DNA from: Owenia fusiformis | Lineage: Eukaryota > Annelida > Polychaeta > Sabellida > Oweniidae | Assembly: GCA_903813345.2 (NCBI GenBank) | Contig: CAIIXF020000009.1 | Coordinates: 24,960,740 to 25,024,739 of the forward strand | Length of the DNA: 64,000 nucleotides | Direction of reading: 5' to 3' | Shown here: in pieces, positions 34,216-46,699 of the stretch | Position numbering within the stretch: position 1 is the stretch's first letter | How the letters are laid out: each line of letters begins with the position of its first letter | The notes under the pieces: model-generated | Seen by the model: only the letters and a program-made list of their open reading frames with translations | Databases searched by the model: none | Told to the model about the DNA's origin: nothing | Made by a program: the position numbers and the translations under genes

Positions 34216-35670
34216 GCGTTTGTGATTACATAATGTTCAATTTATTTTAGATTCTTTAAGAATAATAAACTAATAATTACGAAACTGATTGCTATTCTAG
34301 CAAACCTTATTCATAATTCTGTCTCCGAATGTATCGAATTTTCATTGTCGCGTAGAGATGATTAATGACTTAAACACGTCTCAGTTGTAATATTAATCGG
34401 GTTGATCCAACTGAATGTGTACATCTACGTTTACTTAACAAGCGTAGAAGCTCCCCATTATCGTTGGGAAAATATCTCATACAAATCCAGGATTGCCTGC
34501 TCACTTTCCTTAACACATTTATCGTCCAATGCTCCTGTATTCAATATATGTACAACCCCACCGACTATGTCTGCTATTTTTATGTTGACGGCATCACGAC
34601 GTCATACATCAAACGACCTTGTGTTTCTTAATTTCTCAATTCCCCGAACTGAACAAGGTGAACAAATATTACGGAGAACATATGATTGACAACTGAATCT
34701 CCCTTGAATATGCGTGTGATATTATACCAGAGCGTGATCCCTCAAAAAAAGTTATCCAATATAATATATGGATGTCACTAAACGTTTTGTAAGCGAGACT
34801 GTCTAGACAAGCTGCTTTGAATTATCCTTTTAAAGCAACACAAAGTGGACAAATATTTGTAAAAAGTGTTGACGATTTAGCACTTCTTACAGTTTAAGTT
34901 AACCCCGGTGTATCCAAAAGGGCATTGCGATCGGGTCTTTAAATATTTATTATCCTAAAAATCAAAATAAATATTTGGAAAATGATCCAGTAATGATTCC
35001 ATTTATAAAAATTATGTAAATCACTGTCAGTACTATCTCTATGTACTGATTGATAGATCATTACGTAAAATAGAGTAATCACATTATACTGTCCTAATAC
35101 TGTCCTTACACTGTACTAATGTTGTAGTTCATCAGACAAAGCTTGCTGGTTGCTCAGCCACAGTCATTACGATGCCGTGTCTGTGGAGTCCTACGAATTT
35201 AAAGTCATCATTATCTTAAATACTGTGTAAAAGACATATTTCAATTTGCAATTAGCCTGATACTGTGATTGTTTTTTTATTCTAGAATTTTGGCCATCGT
35301 AAATTTGAGAGATTAATGTCGTAATATTGCACATAATAATCATAATTCAATACCCTACAGTATAGGACTGTACCATACAATCCAGCGCACTCCCAATCTT
35401 TTTCGTAGTTTTGACCAAATCAAAGTGCGAACAAACTATAAAAGTATCAAACTAAGGCTATTCAAGTAGTTGGGTCGGTATGGGTAGGGTGATCATTCTA
35501 CGTGTATGTGTCTGGCTATTTTACAGTATCAGAGATTGATGTAACATTGAGGTTCTTTTGTAAGTGTGTAACACTAAATTGAACAGTCTGTTCTCATAAG
35601 TCTTTCGTTGAATTTTGAAGCTAATATAAATGAATATGAAATCCACTTTGATGTGGGATTAATAAAGATA
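34216..35670. other. no gene seen
   Basis: About 1.4 kb of AT-rich sequence. The 95-codon open frame at 34402-34689 has no recognisable features. Confidence 0.4.
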
Positions 35671-35674
35671 CATA

Positions 35675-36600
35675 CATACTTAAGTGGTTCAAAAAGTTTT
35701 GCAGTTGATGCCGTAACTTCAAGGAAAATAGAACTTTTGCAATGAGACTTGGTACACATAAGTGTTATATATTTATACATTATATTGTAAAATTTAGGAC
35801 CTCAATTTTGATTGGTTCTTGAGATATGGTTGCTATGGTAACCAGAGTGGTGGGTACCATGTTCAACCCGAAATTACGTTTTTCGAAATAGTTTTCTTGC
35901 TTGAATAAACTCTTTGTAAAGTGGCAATTAGAAGATGTAAGTGTCTTTGGCTAGCTATTTTTCTTCAAATTCTTCAATTTTTCTAATTGTCTCTATGACA
36001 TCACAATAGACAAGTGATATGATAAGTTCCTTTGTGATGTTTACTGTCCAAAACCCAGTTGAAAAATTGAGATGGAAAAGTGAGGAAATTTTTTATGGCA
36101 GATGTTTCCACACCAACCAAATTGATGAAATGGAAGCATAGAAATCTGATAAAGTGTATGGTTCAAAATGGCAAGACTTTGCAAGAGACTTATGAACTGG
36201 TTCAGGGAGCATTTGGAAATGATGCCAAAATGTATCCAGAAATTGCCTAGATGCTGCAAGACGTGCTTCCTTTTGCTCCACTGTGAGGAACCTTGGAACC
36301 CATTTTGCTGCAACATACCGCTTTTTCAAGATCTTTGTGACAATTGTATGGCAGGACCCCTTAGATATATCCAGTAAATCACTTATTTCCTCTAATGAAA
36401 TATGTATGTCCTGCTCTATAAGAACTTTTATCTTTTCTGCATTCACCTGGTTGACAGAGGTCCTTGGCCTTCCTTTTCTGGGGTTGTCTGAAAGACTGTC
36501 ACGCTTCCCCTTCTTGAAATCGTTGTACCATCTCATTACAGTTGTGTAATTTTTGGCATCATTTCCAAATGAACAGGTATAGAACAGGTATATACAATAT
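35675..36600 (-). pseudogene. mariner-type transposase, N-terminal half
   Basis: The minus-strand frame from about 36590 to 36230 encodes the helix-turn-helix part of a mariner transposase: MRWYNDFKKGKRDSLSDNPR, GRPRTSV, LEEISDLLDISKGSCHTI, then WVPRFLTVEQKEAR and a Leu-Ala rich segment. The frame drifts after that and the DDE catalytic part is not recognisable. A terminal-repeat-like segment (AAGTGGTTCAAAAAGTTTTG) lies at about 35681-35700 at the expected downstream end. The element is a dead deletion derivative. Confidence 0.72.
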
Positions 36601-36869
36601 AATCCTTACATCTTTCTTCAGTTTAAAAGTGAAAAAGGTACAATTGAGTTAGATGGGAGTATTTGCCTTGGTTACTAACGTGAGGGTGTCGTTTTGTGAT
36701 GAAGTTGGGTGACTTGAATATAATCTTTGAGACTGGATATTGTCTGTTCCACATCATTTGAGACTGAATGCCCCAACTAGTACGAAAATTAGCAACTACA
36801 ACTATTTTTGATGCTATGAATATGGGTTTCTTTGTATTTATTATTTAATATATAGAGGTTATTTAATGG

Positions 36870-36965
36870 TAGGTTTTTGATACAGAGTATATCTGAGGGA
36901 AATACAATATATCTACCTGAGCTATATTGTATTTACCGAGGGATATACCCTGTATTAAAAATCGA
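36870..36965. repeat. nested palindrome with GAGGG loops
   Basis: TTTTTGATACAG...TATATC pairs with GATATA...CTGTATTAAAAA, and an inner ATACAATATA/TATATTGTAT stem follows. CTGAGGGA, CCTGAG and CCGAGGGA all point the same way in the loops. It is the small relative of the structures at 37.8-39.6 kb. Confidence 0.65.
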
Positions 36966-37233
36966 GCATTCAATAACTGATTTATCCTATACTTAGTAGA
37001 TTATGAGAATTAAATATGCATTAAAAGTTGGGGAACCCTAACGTAATCACGTAACGTATCACAAACGATAATTACAATCAAAACATTAATATTTTATCTC
37101 GACAATTTTTGTTTTTTAAAACTAAACAGCTTTTAACATTTAACAGTGTATGAAATTAATATTTATCAAATAGAGCCAAAGTATATTCCGGCAATTCAAA
37201 AAAGCTCCGAAAGAAATTCCCGGGGATTGCTGA

Positions 37234-37279
37234 TGAGCGGGTGATATATACGGGATATCTCGTATATATCACCCGCTCA
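37234..37279. repeat. perfect 19-bp stem palindrome
   Basis: TGAGCGGGTGATATATACG pairs exactly with 37261-37279 around an 8-nt centre. It shares the GCGGGT/ATATA style of the neighbouring family. Confidence 0.75.
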
Positions 37280-37359
37280 CCTCAGATATCGATTATATTC
37301 CCGCATGTTATTTCCCTATCACACTACTAAGTATGGGATAAATAAGTATATGGCTTCTG

Positions 37360-37480
37360 TATGAATGAAATGTATTTTGGTGTTACAGTCCTTGATTGTG
37401 CTAATGGAACTTGACTGTTGAGTGAGGTGAGGGGTGTATTAGAAATCGTTTCTTTTCATCTAGTAAGCAGAGCGTGAAAT
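37360..37480 (+). repeat. dispersed repeat R1, short copy
   Basis: Starts with ATGAATGAAATGT, then CCTTGATTGTG, a GTGAGGTGAGGGGTGTATTA block and TTTCTTTTCA, then stops; the 3' half of the family is missing. Confidence 0.55.
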
Positions 37481-37689
37481 CCTCTTATATAGCATGTGAT
37501 AACGACGGAAATACGCAATAGAAAATATATATTTCGAGTCTTTAATACTAACACAATAATAAACTATGCCGATGACTGCTATCAAACCTTATTCTGTTTC
37601 AAAACAATAATTCGCATCGAATTCCATTGTCACACGCAGATGATTGATTGTTTAGCCAAGTCTCTATGTAATACTAATCGGAATGATGG

Positions 37690-38250
37690 AGCTAAATATG
37701 TTTATCCCATACTTGATCGTGTAACAGGTATATTATATTTTCATCAGCCGGCGGATATAGCGATTATCCTATATGAGGTTCAGGATATTGGGATTATCCC
37801 GAGGCAAATATAATATATTTGCCCGAGGGCCGCAGGTCCCGAGGGAAAATATATTATATTGGCCAAGGGATAATCCCAATATCCTGAACCGACTATAGGA
37901 TAATATGTTTATCCCATACCAATCTTGGTCATCTGGTTCACATTGTTCAATCGTGGAAATATTTTAGAATATTCATGTCCAGTTTTGTTTTCTTGGCCGT
38001 GGGCGGATTTTCCGGTTCTCTCAAATATTCCCACATTTATTTTCTCGAATTTTTGATTAAGTGGATGCTCCTTCCCTTTTTTGAACCATTAAACAGATCC
38101 CGATTGTCTGTGTTTTCTCCATTGTCGTTTACAGTCATTGTACGCGAACGTTACAAATTATGCGAGCGGCGATTATGACGTAGCGGGCAGATATACTATA
38201 TCTGCCCGCTCGGAGCGGGACGTAAAGCTATATCTGCCCGCTGATGAAAA
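37690..38250 (-). repeat. nested-palindrome family, inverted copy
   Basis: Reverse complement of the units at 19.4-20.5 kb, with the same CAATGGAGAAAA, CCAGATGACCAAGA and GATATTGGGATTATCCC blocks. The hairpin region at 37770-37915 has an outer stem GTTCAGGATATTGGGATTAT with its complement, an inner AATATAATATATTTG stem, and loops carrying CCCGAGGC, CCCGAGGGCC and TCCCGAGGGA. It ends in GCGGGCAGATATACTATATC followed by a second CCCGCTC module. Confidence 0.75.
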
Positions 38251-38289
38251 TATAAGTTTTTACAAACCGGCTTTATGTACCTGTAACAC

Positions 38290-39290
38290 GTCCAAGTATG
38301 GGATAAATAAGGGTTATGTACTGGGAGGTTTTGGATATAGGGTATATCTCGAGGGATATATTTATATCTCCCCGAGGGGCCGAAGGGACCAAGGGGAGAT
38401 ATAAATATTTCCCGAGGGATAAACCCCATATCCAAACCGACCGTACATAACTGGTGTATCTCATACTTGAGTGGATTTGGGGTAGATATAACCTTTCCAC
38501 CTTTTTCAAATGACAAGATAGGCCTTAACTGTAAACGCACAATTTATATTTAACATTTTCATAATATTCCTTCAGTTCAATACAACAGAATTGTAACATT
38601 TAAACTTTTTGAAAAATTTTAAACTTCAGAAATTTAAATTTTTAAAATTTTCAAACTTTTGAAAAAATTCCCGGGAGCGGGATGGATATATTATATCTGC
38701 CCGCATCTGGCCTAGAGCGGGACATATACAATATATCCTGCCCGCTCCTCAGATACGACATATATTCCCGGGTGATATCTACCACAAACCCACTCAAGTA
38801 TGAGATACATAGGGGTTATGCACTGGGAGGTTTTGGATACAGGGAATATCCCGAGGGATATACAATCTATCTTCCCGAGGGACCGAAGGGACCGAGGGAA
38901 GATGTATTGTATATCCCAAGGGATATTCCATGTATCCAAACCGACCGTGCATAACTGGTGTATCTCATACTTGAGTGGGTTTAGGGTAGATATAACCTTT
39001 TCCGCCTTTTTCAAATGACAAGATATTTATATTTAACATTTTGGTAATATTCTTTTTGTTCAATACAATGAAATTGTAACATTTAAACTTAAAAAAATTA
39101 AATTTTAAAATTAAAAAATTAAAACTTTTGATATTTAAACTTTTGAAAAATTCCCGGGAGCGGGATGGATATATTATATCTGCCCGCATTTGGCCTGGAG
39201 CGGGACATATACAATATATCCTGCCCGCTCCTCAGATACGATATATATTCCCGGGTGATATCTACCCCAAACCCACTCAAGTATGAGATA
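38290..39290 (+). repeat. tandem dimer of a ~490-bp palindrome-bearing unit
   Basis: Each unit has a ~200-bp nested palindrome, an AT-rich spacer starting near TTTTTCAAATGACAAGATA, and a GC-rich module with GAGCGGGATGGATATATTAT and GCGGGACATATACAATATAT. Unit 1 covers about 38290-38783 and unit 2 about 38784-39290. The palindrome at 38775-38993 has outer stems ATATCTACC...CACTCAAGTATGAGATAC and the complement, centred at 38884. The units differ mainly in the AT spacer. Confidence 0.8.
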
Positions 39291-39294
39291 CATG

Positions 39295-39650
39295 GCTTTA
39301 CGTCACTCTCCGAGCGGGCAGATATAGTTTATCTGCCCGCTACGTCATAACCGCCGTTCGCACATTGGTTCATTGTTGTAACGTTCGCATAATGACTGTA
39401 GACGACAATGGAGAAAAACACAGACACTCGCGATCTGTTTGATGGTTTAAAGGAGGAGAGGAGCATAATGTTAATCAAAGATTAAAAAAAATTGGCCAAT
39501 TGAAAAATGTGATCCAGATGTCCAAGATTGGTATAGGATAAACAGATCATCCCATAGTCGGTTCAGGATATACGGCCCTCGGGCAGATATATTATATTGG
39601 CCTCGGGATAATCCCAATATCCTGAACCTAATATAGGATAATCTCTATGT
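39295..39650 (+). repeat. nested-palindrome family, forward copy
   Basis: Same order of blocks as at 19.46-19.87 kb: GCGGGCAGATATAGTTTATC, CGACAATGGAGAAAA, ACAGACACTCGCGATC, CCAGATG(T)CCAAGATTGGTAT, then a shortened hairpin with TTCAGGATAT and AATCCCAATATCCTGAAC. Confidence 0.7.
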
Positions 39651-40044
39651 ATCAAAGAGTAGCAGATATGATATATACAATTCAAAGATTGGCTAGTCCC
39701 TTGATTGTCACACAATTTATTCTTCCAGTACCATTTGCAGGTAGTTTATAACTAGACTCTGCGCGCAGGGTATTCTTCCATCTGTAACACTTCAGCTCAC
39801 CAGGGGTTCGTTGTTATGGAACTAAGTGGAGCAGTTATGTTTGGGCGCCGCATATTCATTATATAGCCACTGAGCCTGAAATCAAAAATGAAGTTGATTG
39901 AAGAATATTTCTACACTTTTTTAAACCTTTTATTCGTGAATATGCATATGGAATGTAATGGTTAAAGAATACCCTCAAAACAAGTTTTAAAAAATGGTTC
40001 CAATAATGTCATATATTAATACATGGTTTAAATTAATGCAGTCC

Positions 40045-40290
40045 ATTGGTATTGTGTCCCTTGGTGTTCTGGTCCTGGATTGTGATGTTGAATCTCGATT
40101 GGAGGGGAAGGGGGGGGGGGGGCATTATTTATTTTCATGTTAGACCATGGTTTTGGGATATATAGGGTCTATCTTTCTTTATGACAGGTTTCCACTTGGA
40201 GATTTTCTCCCTAGTTTTCTTAACAATTTTTGGTCCTTTCGCTTCGGCACTTTGGCTTAGATATTCATTTTCATTTTGCAAAATTGCGCA
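40045..40290 (+). repeat. dispersed repeat R1, copy with a poly-G run
   Basis: Contains TGTCCCTTGGTGTTCTGGTC, CCTGGATTGTGATGTT, a G-rich run including at least 12 consecutive G near 40110-40122, TTTTGGGATATATAGGGTCT, and TTTTTGGTCCTTTCGCTTC. The poly-G run is matched by a poly-C run in the reverse copy at 43195-43335. Confidence 0.7.
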
Positions 40291-40802
40291 GACTAGAGCC
40301 AAGCTTAGATTCTCATCTTTGTCAATATATGTTAAAGTAAAACAATTATTTGTAATAGCTTCTCAGATTAATCAATCAATAGCAGATGATTCAGAATAAT
40401 CAGATTTAGATATTATGCTCTAATATTGTAAGTAGCAAAATAAATATTTGAAGGGAAATAATGATTCCATTTAAAAATGATTTGTAAAATTATTGTTCCA
40501 TTATGTCAATATTATCTCTTTGGACTGATCTATCTCCCCGATCGATGGACCATTTCATAAAGTCAAGATGCAATTTCCTTCGATATGGATTGCCGGTTGA
40601 GTGATGTAACAAGAATAAATTAACAAGTTGCTTCTTGTTGCCGAGCCTGTTGTAGACAAGGACATTTATCAACATCGACCAAAAAATGTGATACAGCTGT
40701 AAAATTGAAATTGTTGGCAACTACTACAGATCTATATTTGATTAGTTGACGAAAGACTGATTATTGCTTTCAAATAATCACCAGGATTCGTCACTACTTA
40801 CA

Positions 40803-40886
40803 ATAACGTCATTTCGAAGGGCAATATAGTGAAATATTGGCCCATGGTCCAATATTTCACTTTAATGCCCGCAGAAATGACGTTAT
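40803..40886. repeat. 84-bp palindrome centred on CCCATGG
   Basis: ATAACGTCATTTC pairs with GAAATGACGTTAT, and TATAGTGAAATATTGG with CCAATATTTCACTTTA. Loops hold GGGCA and GCCCGC. The outer stem contains the CRE half CGTCA. Confidence 0.75.
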
Positions 40887-41929
40887 GAGTATTATCACCA
40901 CCATTAATGACCAGGACTGAAACAGCAAGAAAATTGTACGCACTGAACGATATCTAATTTCCCGGGGAAAATTGCCGGTCGTTAAATGCATTCTTGACCG
41001 GCTATATTGACCGCCAATATGACGTTACATATTGCTCAGGTCTATATAGTAAAATGAATGCCTTCTAAACTAGCACTAACCCCCCTAGAACTGGCCCGGC
41101 AAGGTGGTAATATTTCTTTTTTTATGTCAAACAGAATTGTAAATTTAGGGGGGCACAAGAAACATAATGAATACCGAGAAATTGAAGATTTAGTTTACGA
41201 GATATCCCATCCTCAGATTAATTAGGAGGAAGGAAGACAGAAGTTAATGTTAAACCCTAATTAGTAACAAGGAACTCTGGCTTCTCAACCCATCATCGAA
41301 TGCTCAAATACATGTCGAATGACAGTTTCCCTATACTTTTTCAGGCGATTTAGCTTTTTAAAATTTCATATTTATTCTTTAACGTATATTGTGATATTTG
41401 GAATAGATAAATGTTCATGAAATGTGCTAGATATGGTTTCTTTGTTGTGTGTTTTAGAAATATAGGATATTGATGTCCTTATAACTTGTCACGCTTATTT
41501 TTTGCTACATTCTTCTCAAAGAAAATGTTCTAATTCTGACACTGACTTGCTAATTGACTTACGATTTGTTTTGATCTGTGTAGTTACGTTTTATAAGAGA
41601 AATCGATGTCATCGGAACCTTAAGATTGACCCTGAATGATTCATTTTTTATGAGTACTGACATCTAAAACTTTTTCCAATTTAACAGCATTGGAAACATA
41701 TTCTTCAACATCTATAGCAATGAATTCAATGCTGCGGAAATAAAAGTCCCTTGGTAATTTGCTTTCGAATATCCGTTATAGCAGTTCATGGTGATCATTG
41801 TTTGACCCTTTTGGGGTTGTTTTCCTGGTTGGTTGTGCACGCGGGTATTTATTTATTTATTTTTTATTTCAAAGGAAAACTTTATTTTTCTTACTGAGGT
41901 TTGTAAGAAAATTTCGGTATTTCCCCTTT

Positions 41930-42927
41930 CACGGGGTACCATCGAATAATTTTGGCAACGTACCGGAGAACGACATTTTACTAAGAAATGGCAATAATTT
42001 AGCACAATATATTTTTTAACTTGAGTTCTCCTTTGATTTTGACAAAAGTAAGTATTCCATACAATGGCTATTTCATTCATGAGTTTGTAGGAATTCTGTT
42101 GGAACCCAGTTCTGATCAAGTACGAAGTTATTGAAATCGGCGCAGTCGGACTTTACTCCGAAAGATGGTTTTTCGATTATAACTTTTTACAACATTTAAG
42201 TATAGACTTTTGAAAAAAGTACAGAATAGTCCTTATACTATTGAATAATTCTGTTATTTCTGATTCACACGACTCTGATTTGTTTAATTAAAAAGAAAGT
42301 TTTAAAAATATTACTTAGGAACGTAACCGGAGCTGGGAACGTAACCGGAGCAGATCAGTTGCATTATATAATTTAAAAAAATAAAATATATGATTTAAAG
42401 CATATATATTAATAAATACGCATTCGAACAATCCCGTATGTTTTTAAATTAGTATATGTGCTTTAAATCATTTTTTTTTTTTTGATTAAATAATTCAACT
42501 GATCTGCTCCGGTTACGTTCCCAGCTCCGGTTACGTTCCTAAGTAATATTTTTAAAACTTTTTTTTTAATTAAACAAATCAGAGTCGTGTGAATCAGAAA
42601 TAACAGAATTATTCAAAAGTATAAGGACTATTCTGTACTTTTTTCAAAAGTCTATACTTAAATGTTGTGAAAAGTTATAATCGAAAAACCATCTTTCGGA
42701 GTAAAGTCCGTCTGCGCCGATTTCAATAACTTCGTACTTGATCAGAACTGGGTTCCAACAGAAATCCTACAAACTCATGAATGAAATAGTTATTGCATGG
42801 AATACTTACTTTTGTCAAAATCAAAATAAAACTCTAGTTAAAAAATATATTGTGCTAAATTATTGCCATTTCTTAGTAAAATGTCGTTCTCCGGTACGTT
42901 GCCAAAATTATTCGATGGTACCCCGTG
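41930..42927. repeat. 1-kb near-perfect palindrome
   Basis: 41930-42415 and 42445-42927 are reverse complements of about 485 bp with only scattered differences; the centre is near 42429. The outer ends read CACGGGGTACC. Inside each arm is a tandem pair of GGAACGTAACCGGAGC. Mirror open frames at 41853-42119 (minus) and 42738-42944 (plus) are products of the symmetry. No transposase and no target duplication are visible. Confidence 0.85.
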
Positions 42928-43194
42928 CCTTTGGCAATATATAGCCATAATTTACACAGCTGGAATTAACGTGAATTTACTAGACACACTTTATAATTTT
43001 CATTGATTTAATCAGTGTGACATTTCACAATCATAATGATAATGGGTAAGTTAGCACTAGTGTCAAGGGGATTGATGTTTTGATATCTGGGACTTTATGA
43101 CATATAAAATACATTAATCAATTGATTAAATAGTGTATCATACGAGACAAAAAGTATACTTCTGAGAAAACCAAAGCTTGTTTGATTATGAGCC

Positions 43195-43335
43195 GAGATA
43201 GACCCTAATATGATTTCGAAACCATGATCTAACATGAAAAGAAATAACGTCTAACACCCCCCCCCCCCCTTCCCCTCCAATTGAGCACCAATATCACAAT
43301 CCAGGAATAGAACAGCAAGGGACATATCGTTTATA
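43195..43335 (-). repeat. dispersed repeat R1, reverse copy
   Basis: Reverse complement of the core of the 40045-40290 copy: AGATAGACCC, CCATGATCTAACATGAAAA, a run of about 14 C, CCCTCCAATTGAG, ATCACAATCCAGGA and CAAGGGACA. It lies on the other side of the 1-kb palindrome from its forward partner. Confidence 0.7.
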
Positions 43336-44149
43336 CATGTTGAAGAAAAATTGATAGCCAATATTCATAACATCAAAATAGTTGGAGAATGTAGAAACTA
43401 GTACTCATAAAATATTTAGTCAGCTAGCACTAAGTATCAAATGATGTGGGATAGACGAAATCCAGCCTCGAAGTCAGTAGGCAATTGAAAAGATCAAAAT
43501 TGACAAAAAATGTTTGTAAAATACGTTTTAAAAACGTTTATATTCGACAATTATATTATTGTTTATGCAAGAGCGTCTTTCTACATCCTTGCTTTATGTT
43601 TGTAACATGAGTTTTATAGTGCAGTCAGAATGAGCCTAAATGCGTGCGTTCAGAGGGATTTTACGGGACATAATTTTTCATGTTGCTAGTATGATTTCAC
43701 ATATTTGTATGAATTATTAGATCCTAGTTTTTCAGCTTTTAGATTTTGTGGCCATTTTACCCCCCATGGGCTATAATTTGGACCCCAACTATAAAATTAG
43801 GCAAGAACTCAAAAAAAACTCAGTGGAATGTTTTCAAATTGCTATGGTATATTGGTATGGGCTAAATGAATATATGATAAAAATTTCAAGTCACATGGTT
43901 AGGTGGTTTCGATGAAAATGGATAAAACATACCCTTCGGGTGTCAATTTTCAGGCCAATTTTTCAGGAATGATAGAGTCATTTTGTGCATATTTGTCACC
44001 AGTGTGTTAGGAAGGGTTGAAGTGTGAATAGAAAACGTCTATAATATGTTAGCAACATTCTTATTTAAAAATCAGTCCACAGAATCTCAGATTTTGGCCT
44101 TATATGGGTCCATGATTTATACAGGGGCCTATTTCACAGATTCGAACCC

Positions 44150-44600
44150 CCACATTGGATGGATGCTATAACTTTTGAAATAAGGGAGATACAGGTCTCA
44201 TTTTTTCAGATCTTTGTAAATGGCTAGTTTTAAGTATTGTATCATACTTTGGGAGCTGGTATATGATTGGTTGCCATGGTAACCAGGGTTTTAGGGAAAT
44301 TCTGACCCCCTCATTGGATGGATGCTATAACTTTTGAAATAAGGGTCATACATGTCTCATTTTTTCAGATCTTAGACAATGATTGATTTTAAGTATTAAA
44401 TTAGACTTTGAGAGCTGAAATTTGATTGGTTACCATGGTAACGAGGGTTTTATTGAAATTCAGACCTCCACAATTGATAAATGCTATAACTTTTGAATTC
44501 AAGCAGATACAGATATCAGCTTTTCAGAACAAGATAATTAGACTTGTGTATTGTGTCAGACTTTGGAGGTAACAGTTTATTTGGTTGCCATGATAACCAT
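44150..44600 (+). repeat. tandem ~145-bp units with X-box-like palindrome (left arm)
   Basis: Three diverged units start near ATGCTATAACTTTTGAA, pass CTCATTTTTTCAGAT and TTTTAAGTATT, and end with GATTGGTTGCCATGGTAACC or a close variant. GTTGCCATGGTAAC matches the RFX X-box consensus GTNRCC-N(0-3)-RGYAAC. Confidence 0.7.
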
Positions 44601-46699
44601 GTCTCATTGTCATGGAAACTTCATCTTTGATTTCAGATTTACCTTCATTTGAGAATGGTCAAGACACAACATAGAAATTGCTCAAAATTATCATTTTACT
44701 CTTAATTTCAGCATTTTTACATGTATGTCTGACAGTATTGCCTCATTCCATTCTACTAGTTCTCACACATATTCTACTCCTTACTTGTTTTAACTCATCA
44801 TTATAGTTTTTCTTCCACAATGGTCTCTTAATTTAAAATATCAACAATTTCAACAAGGAAGGATTCTTTTGACCATTGGGGTGTTAAAGATTCCTCGGGG
44901 AATTCATAATTCATTCATGCAGTGTTTGGCTTGGTAGAGCTGGGTTTAGGCTGGTGGGAATGTTTCCATACACAGGTTTGATAATTCACCCTCTACAAAT
45001 GTGAAAGAGTTGAAATGTCAACACCTTCATAAGTGAGGGCAGCACTGTTCTGTTTTTAAGAATACTAGTATCTCATGTGAAACAGCTCATCTCGTAATCT
45101 ATTAGTGGCAGTTATTTTTTTGTAATTCAGCTGTACTTTTGCAGGTGAACAATTCAACTTTGGATTTTATGGTATCAGGAATTTCTATATTGTTTCCTAT
45201 TGAAGAAAACAACTTTAAGAATTGTTTGTCTTCAGTTTCAGTTGATTTATTTTACTTTTGTTCAGATCCAGTAACAATAAAATCCAAAGTTGAATTGTTC
45301 ACCTGCAAAAGAACAGCAGAATTACAAAATACATTTATAACTGACATCAATAAATTACGATATGAGCTGTTTCACATAAGATATTATCCAAAACAGTACT
45401 GCCCTCATCATTCAGATCCAGTAACACATTGAAGGCTAATATAGCTTCACACAGTACTTCGTTCTAAGTTTGCAGCTACAGAGGTTTGGTTGAGCTTCTG
45501 ACATCTAATGGGACAGAGTTCACATCAGTTGAGGTTCTTAAAGTTGTTTTCTTCATAATAGGAAACAATATAGAAATTTGAAGAGGATGAATGACAAATC
45601 CTAAATGTTGGAGTGAGCAATCATTACAAGGTGGAAGATATTCTACATAGCAGCTAATGTAATGCAATGAATTACTTTGGAGTCAATGATGAACTCTTCA
45701 CAAAAAAACGTTCTACAAACCCACGTTTTAATAATTTGAGAATAATTTATCAGGATCTCTGAATTCACCTCATTTCTAAAAGTATGTTAAAGTTTCATGA
45801 TGATCACTTCCAGAATAAAATAGTTGTGTCCTTCTAAAAAGCTCTCCATAGTGACTCTTCTCCTTCTAAGATCTGATATGAGAATGTTCTCCAAATTATG
45901 ACTTGAGGTATGGCAATGGTCTGATTTTTCCACTTACTGGTATGAGAATGGTCTTGGAAAATATGTTACCCCTCACTTGTGGTATGGTATTGGTCTAGTA
46001 TTTATCCTTTATAATGTGAAGTTGTTTTTGGTTGTTTTCCTCAAAGGTCTGCCTTCTTCTCGGGGCATTAGACATTTTGAATGGCCATGTTTTTATATAT
46101 GGATATTTGATATCGCATTGATTCTATATTTGGGCATTTGGTATGACTTTTGGGCATTACTTTGGTTGGTATGGAAATACATTCAAATTTGACAGATTGG
46201 TATAGGAACATATTGATATCTGAGGGTTCAGCCTAGGACCCCAGCCAAATATTTTATACAGTGAACCCACAGGGACCAGTCTTAACCCATTCTGCCAAGC
46301 CCAATACTGCATGAATGTACTAAATCCCCTGAGGATCCTCAACTTCAGAATGGTCAAAACAAGCCTTCATTCCAACAGAAACGGTTGATATTTAAATCAA
46401 GAGGCAATTGTGCAAAATGAAAACAGTAATGATGAGTAATAATGACCAAGTTAGGAGTCAGAATATTTGTGAGAACTACACTGTAGTTGTATGGAATGAG
46501 GCAATATTGTCAGATATAAATATACATGTATTGTTTACTAGTATTTGATATTTTATGAGCCAAACAATTTTTGCCTCTCTAGTATTAATGAGTCATGAGC
46601 ATGTAAATCATATAAAATAGAAAAAAATCCAAAAATTAAGAATAAAATGGCAATTTGGTATTTTATATCATGTATTGGTGAATCTAAAAACAAAAACAG

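Noticed and set aside
41853-42944. Mirror frames at 41853-42119 and 42738-42944 as a duplicated gene
   Set aside because: They are products of the 1-kb palindrome; no family features or splice context.
45139-45432. 97-codon frame as a gene
   Set aside because: It spans the centre of the 4.1-kb palindrome, so its two halves are reverse complements of each other.
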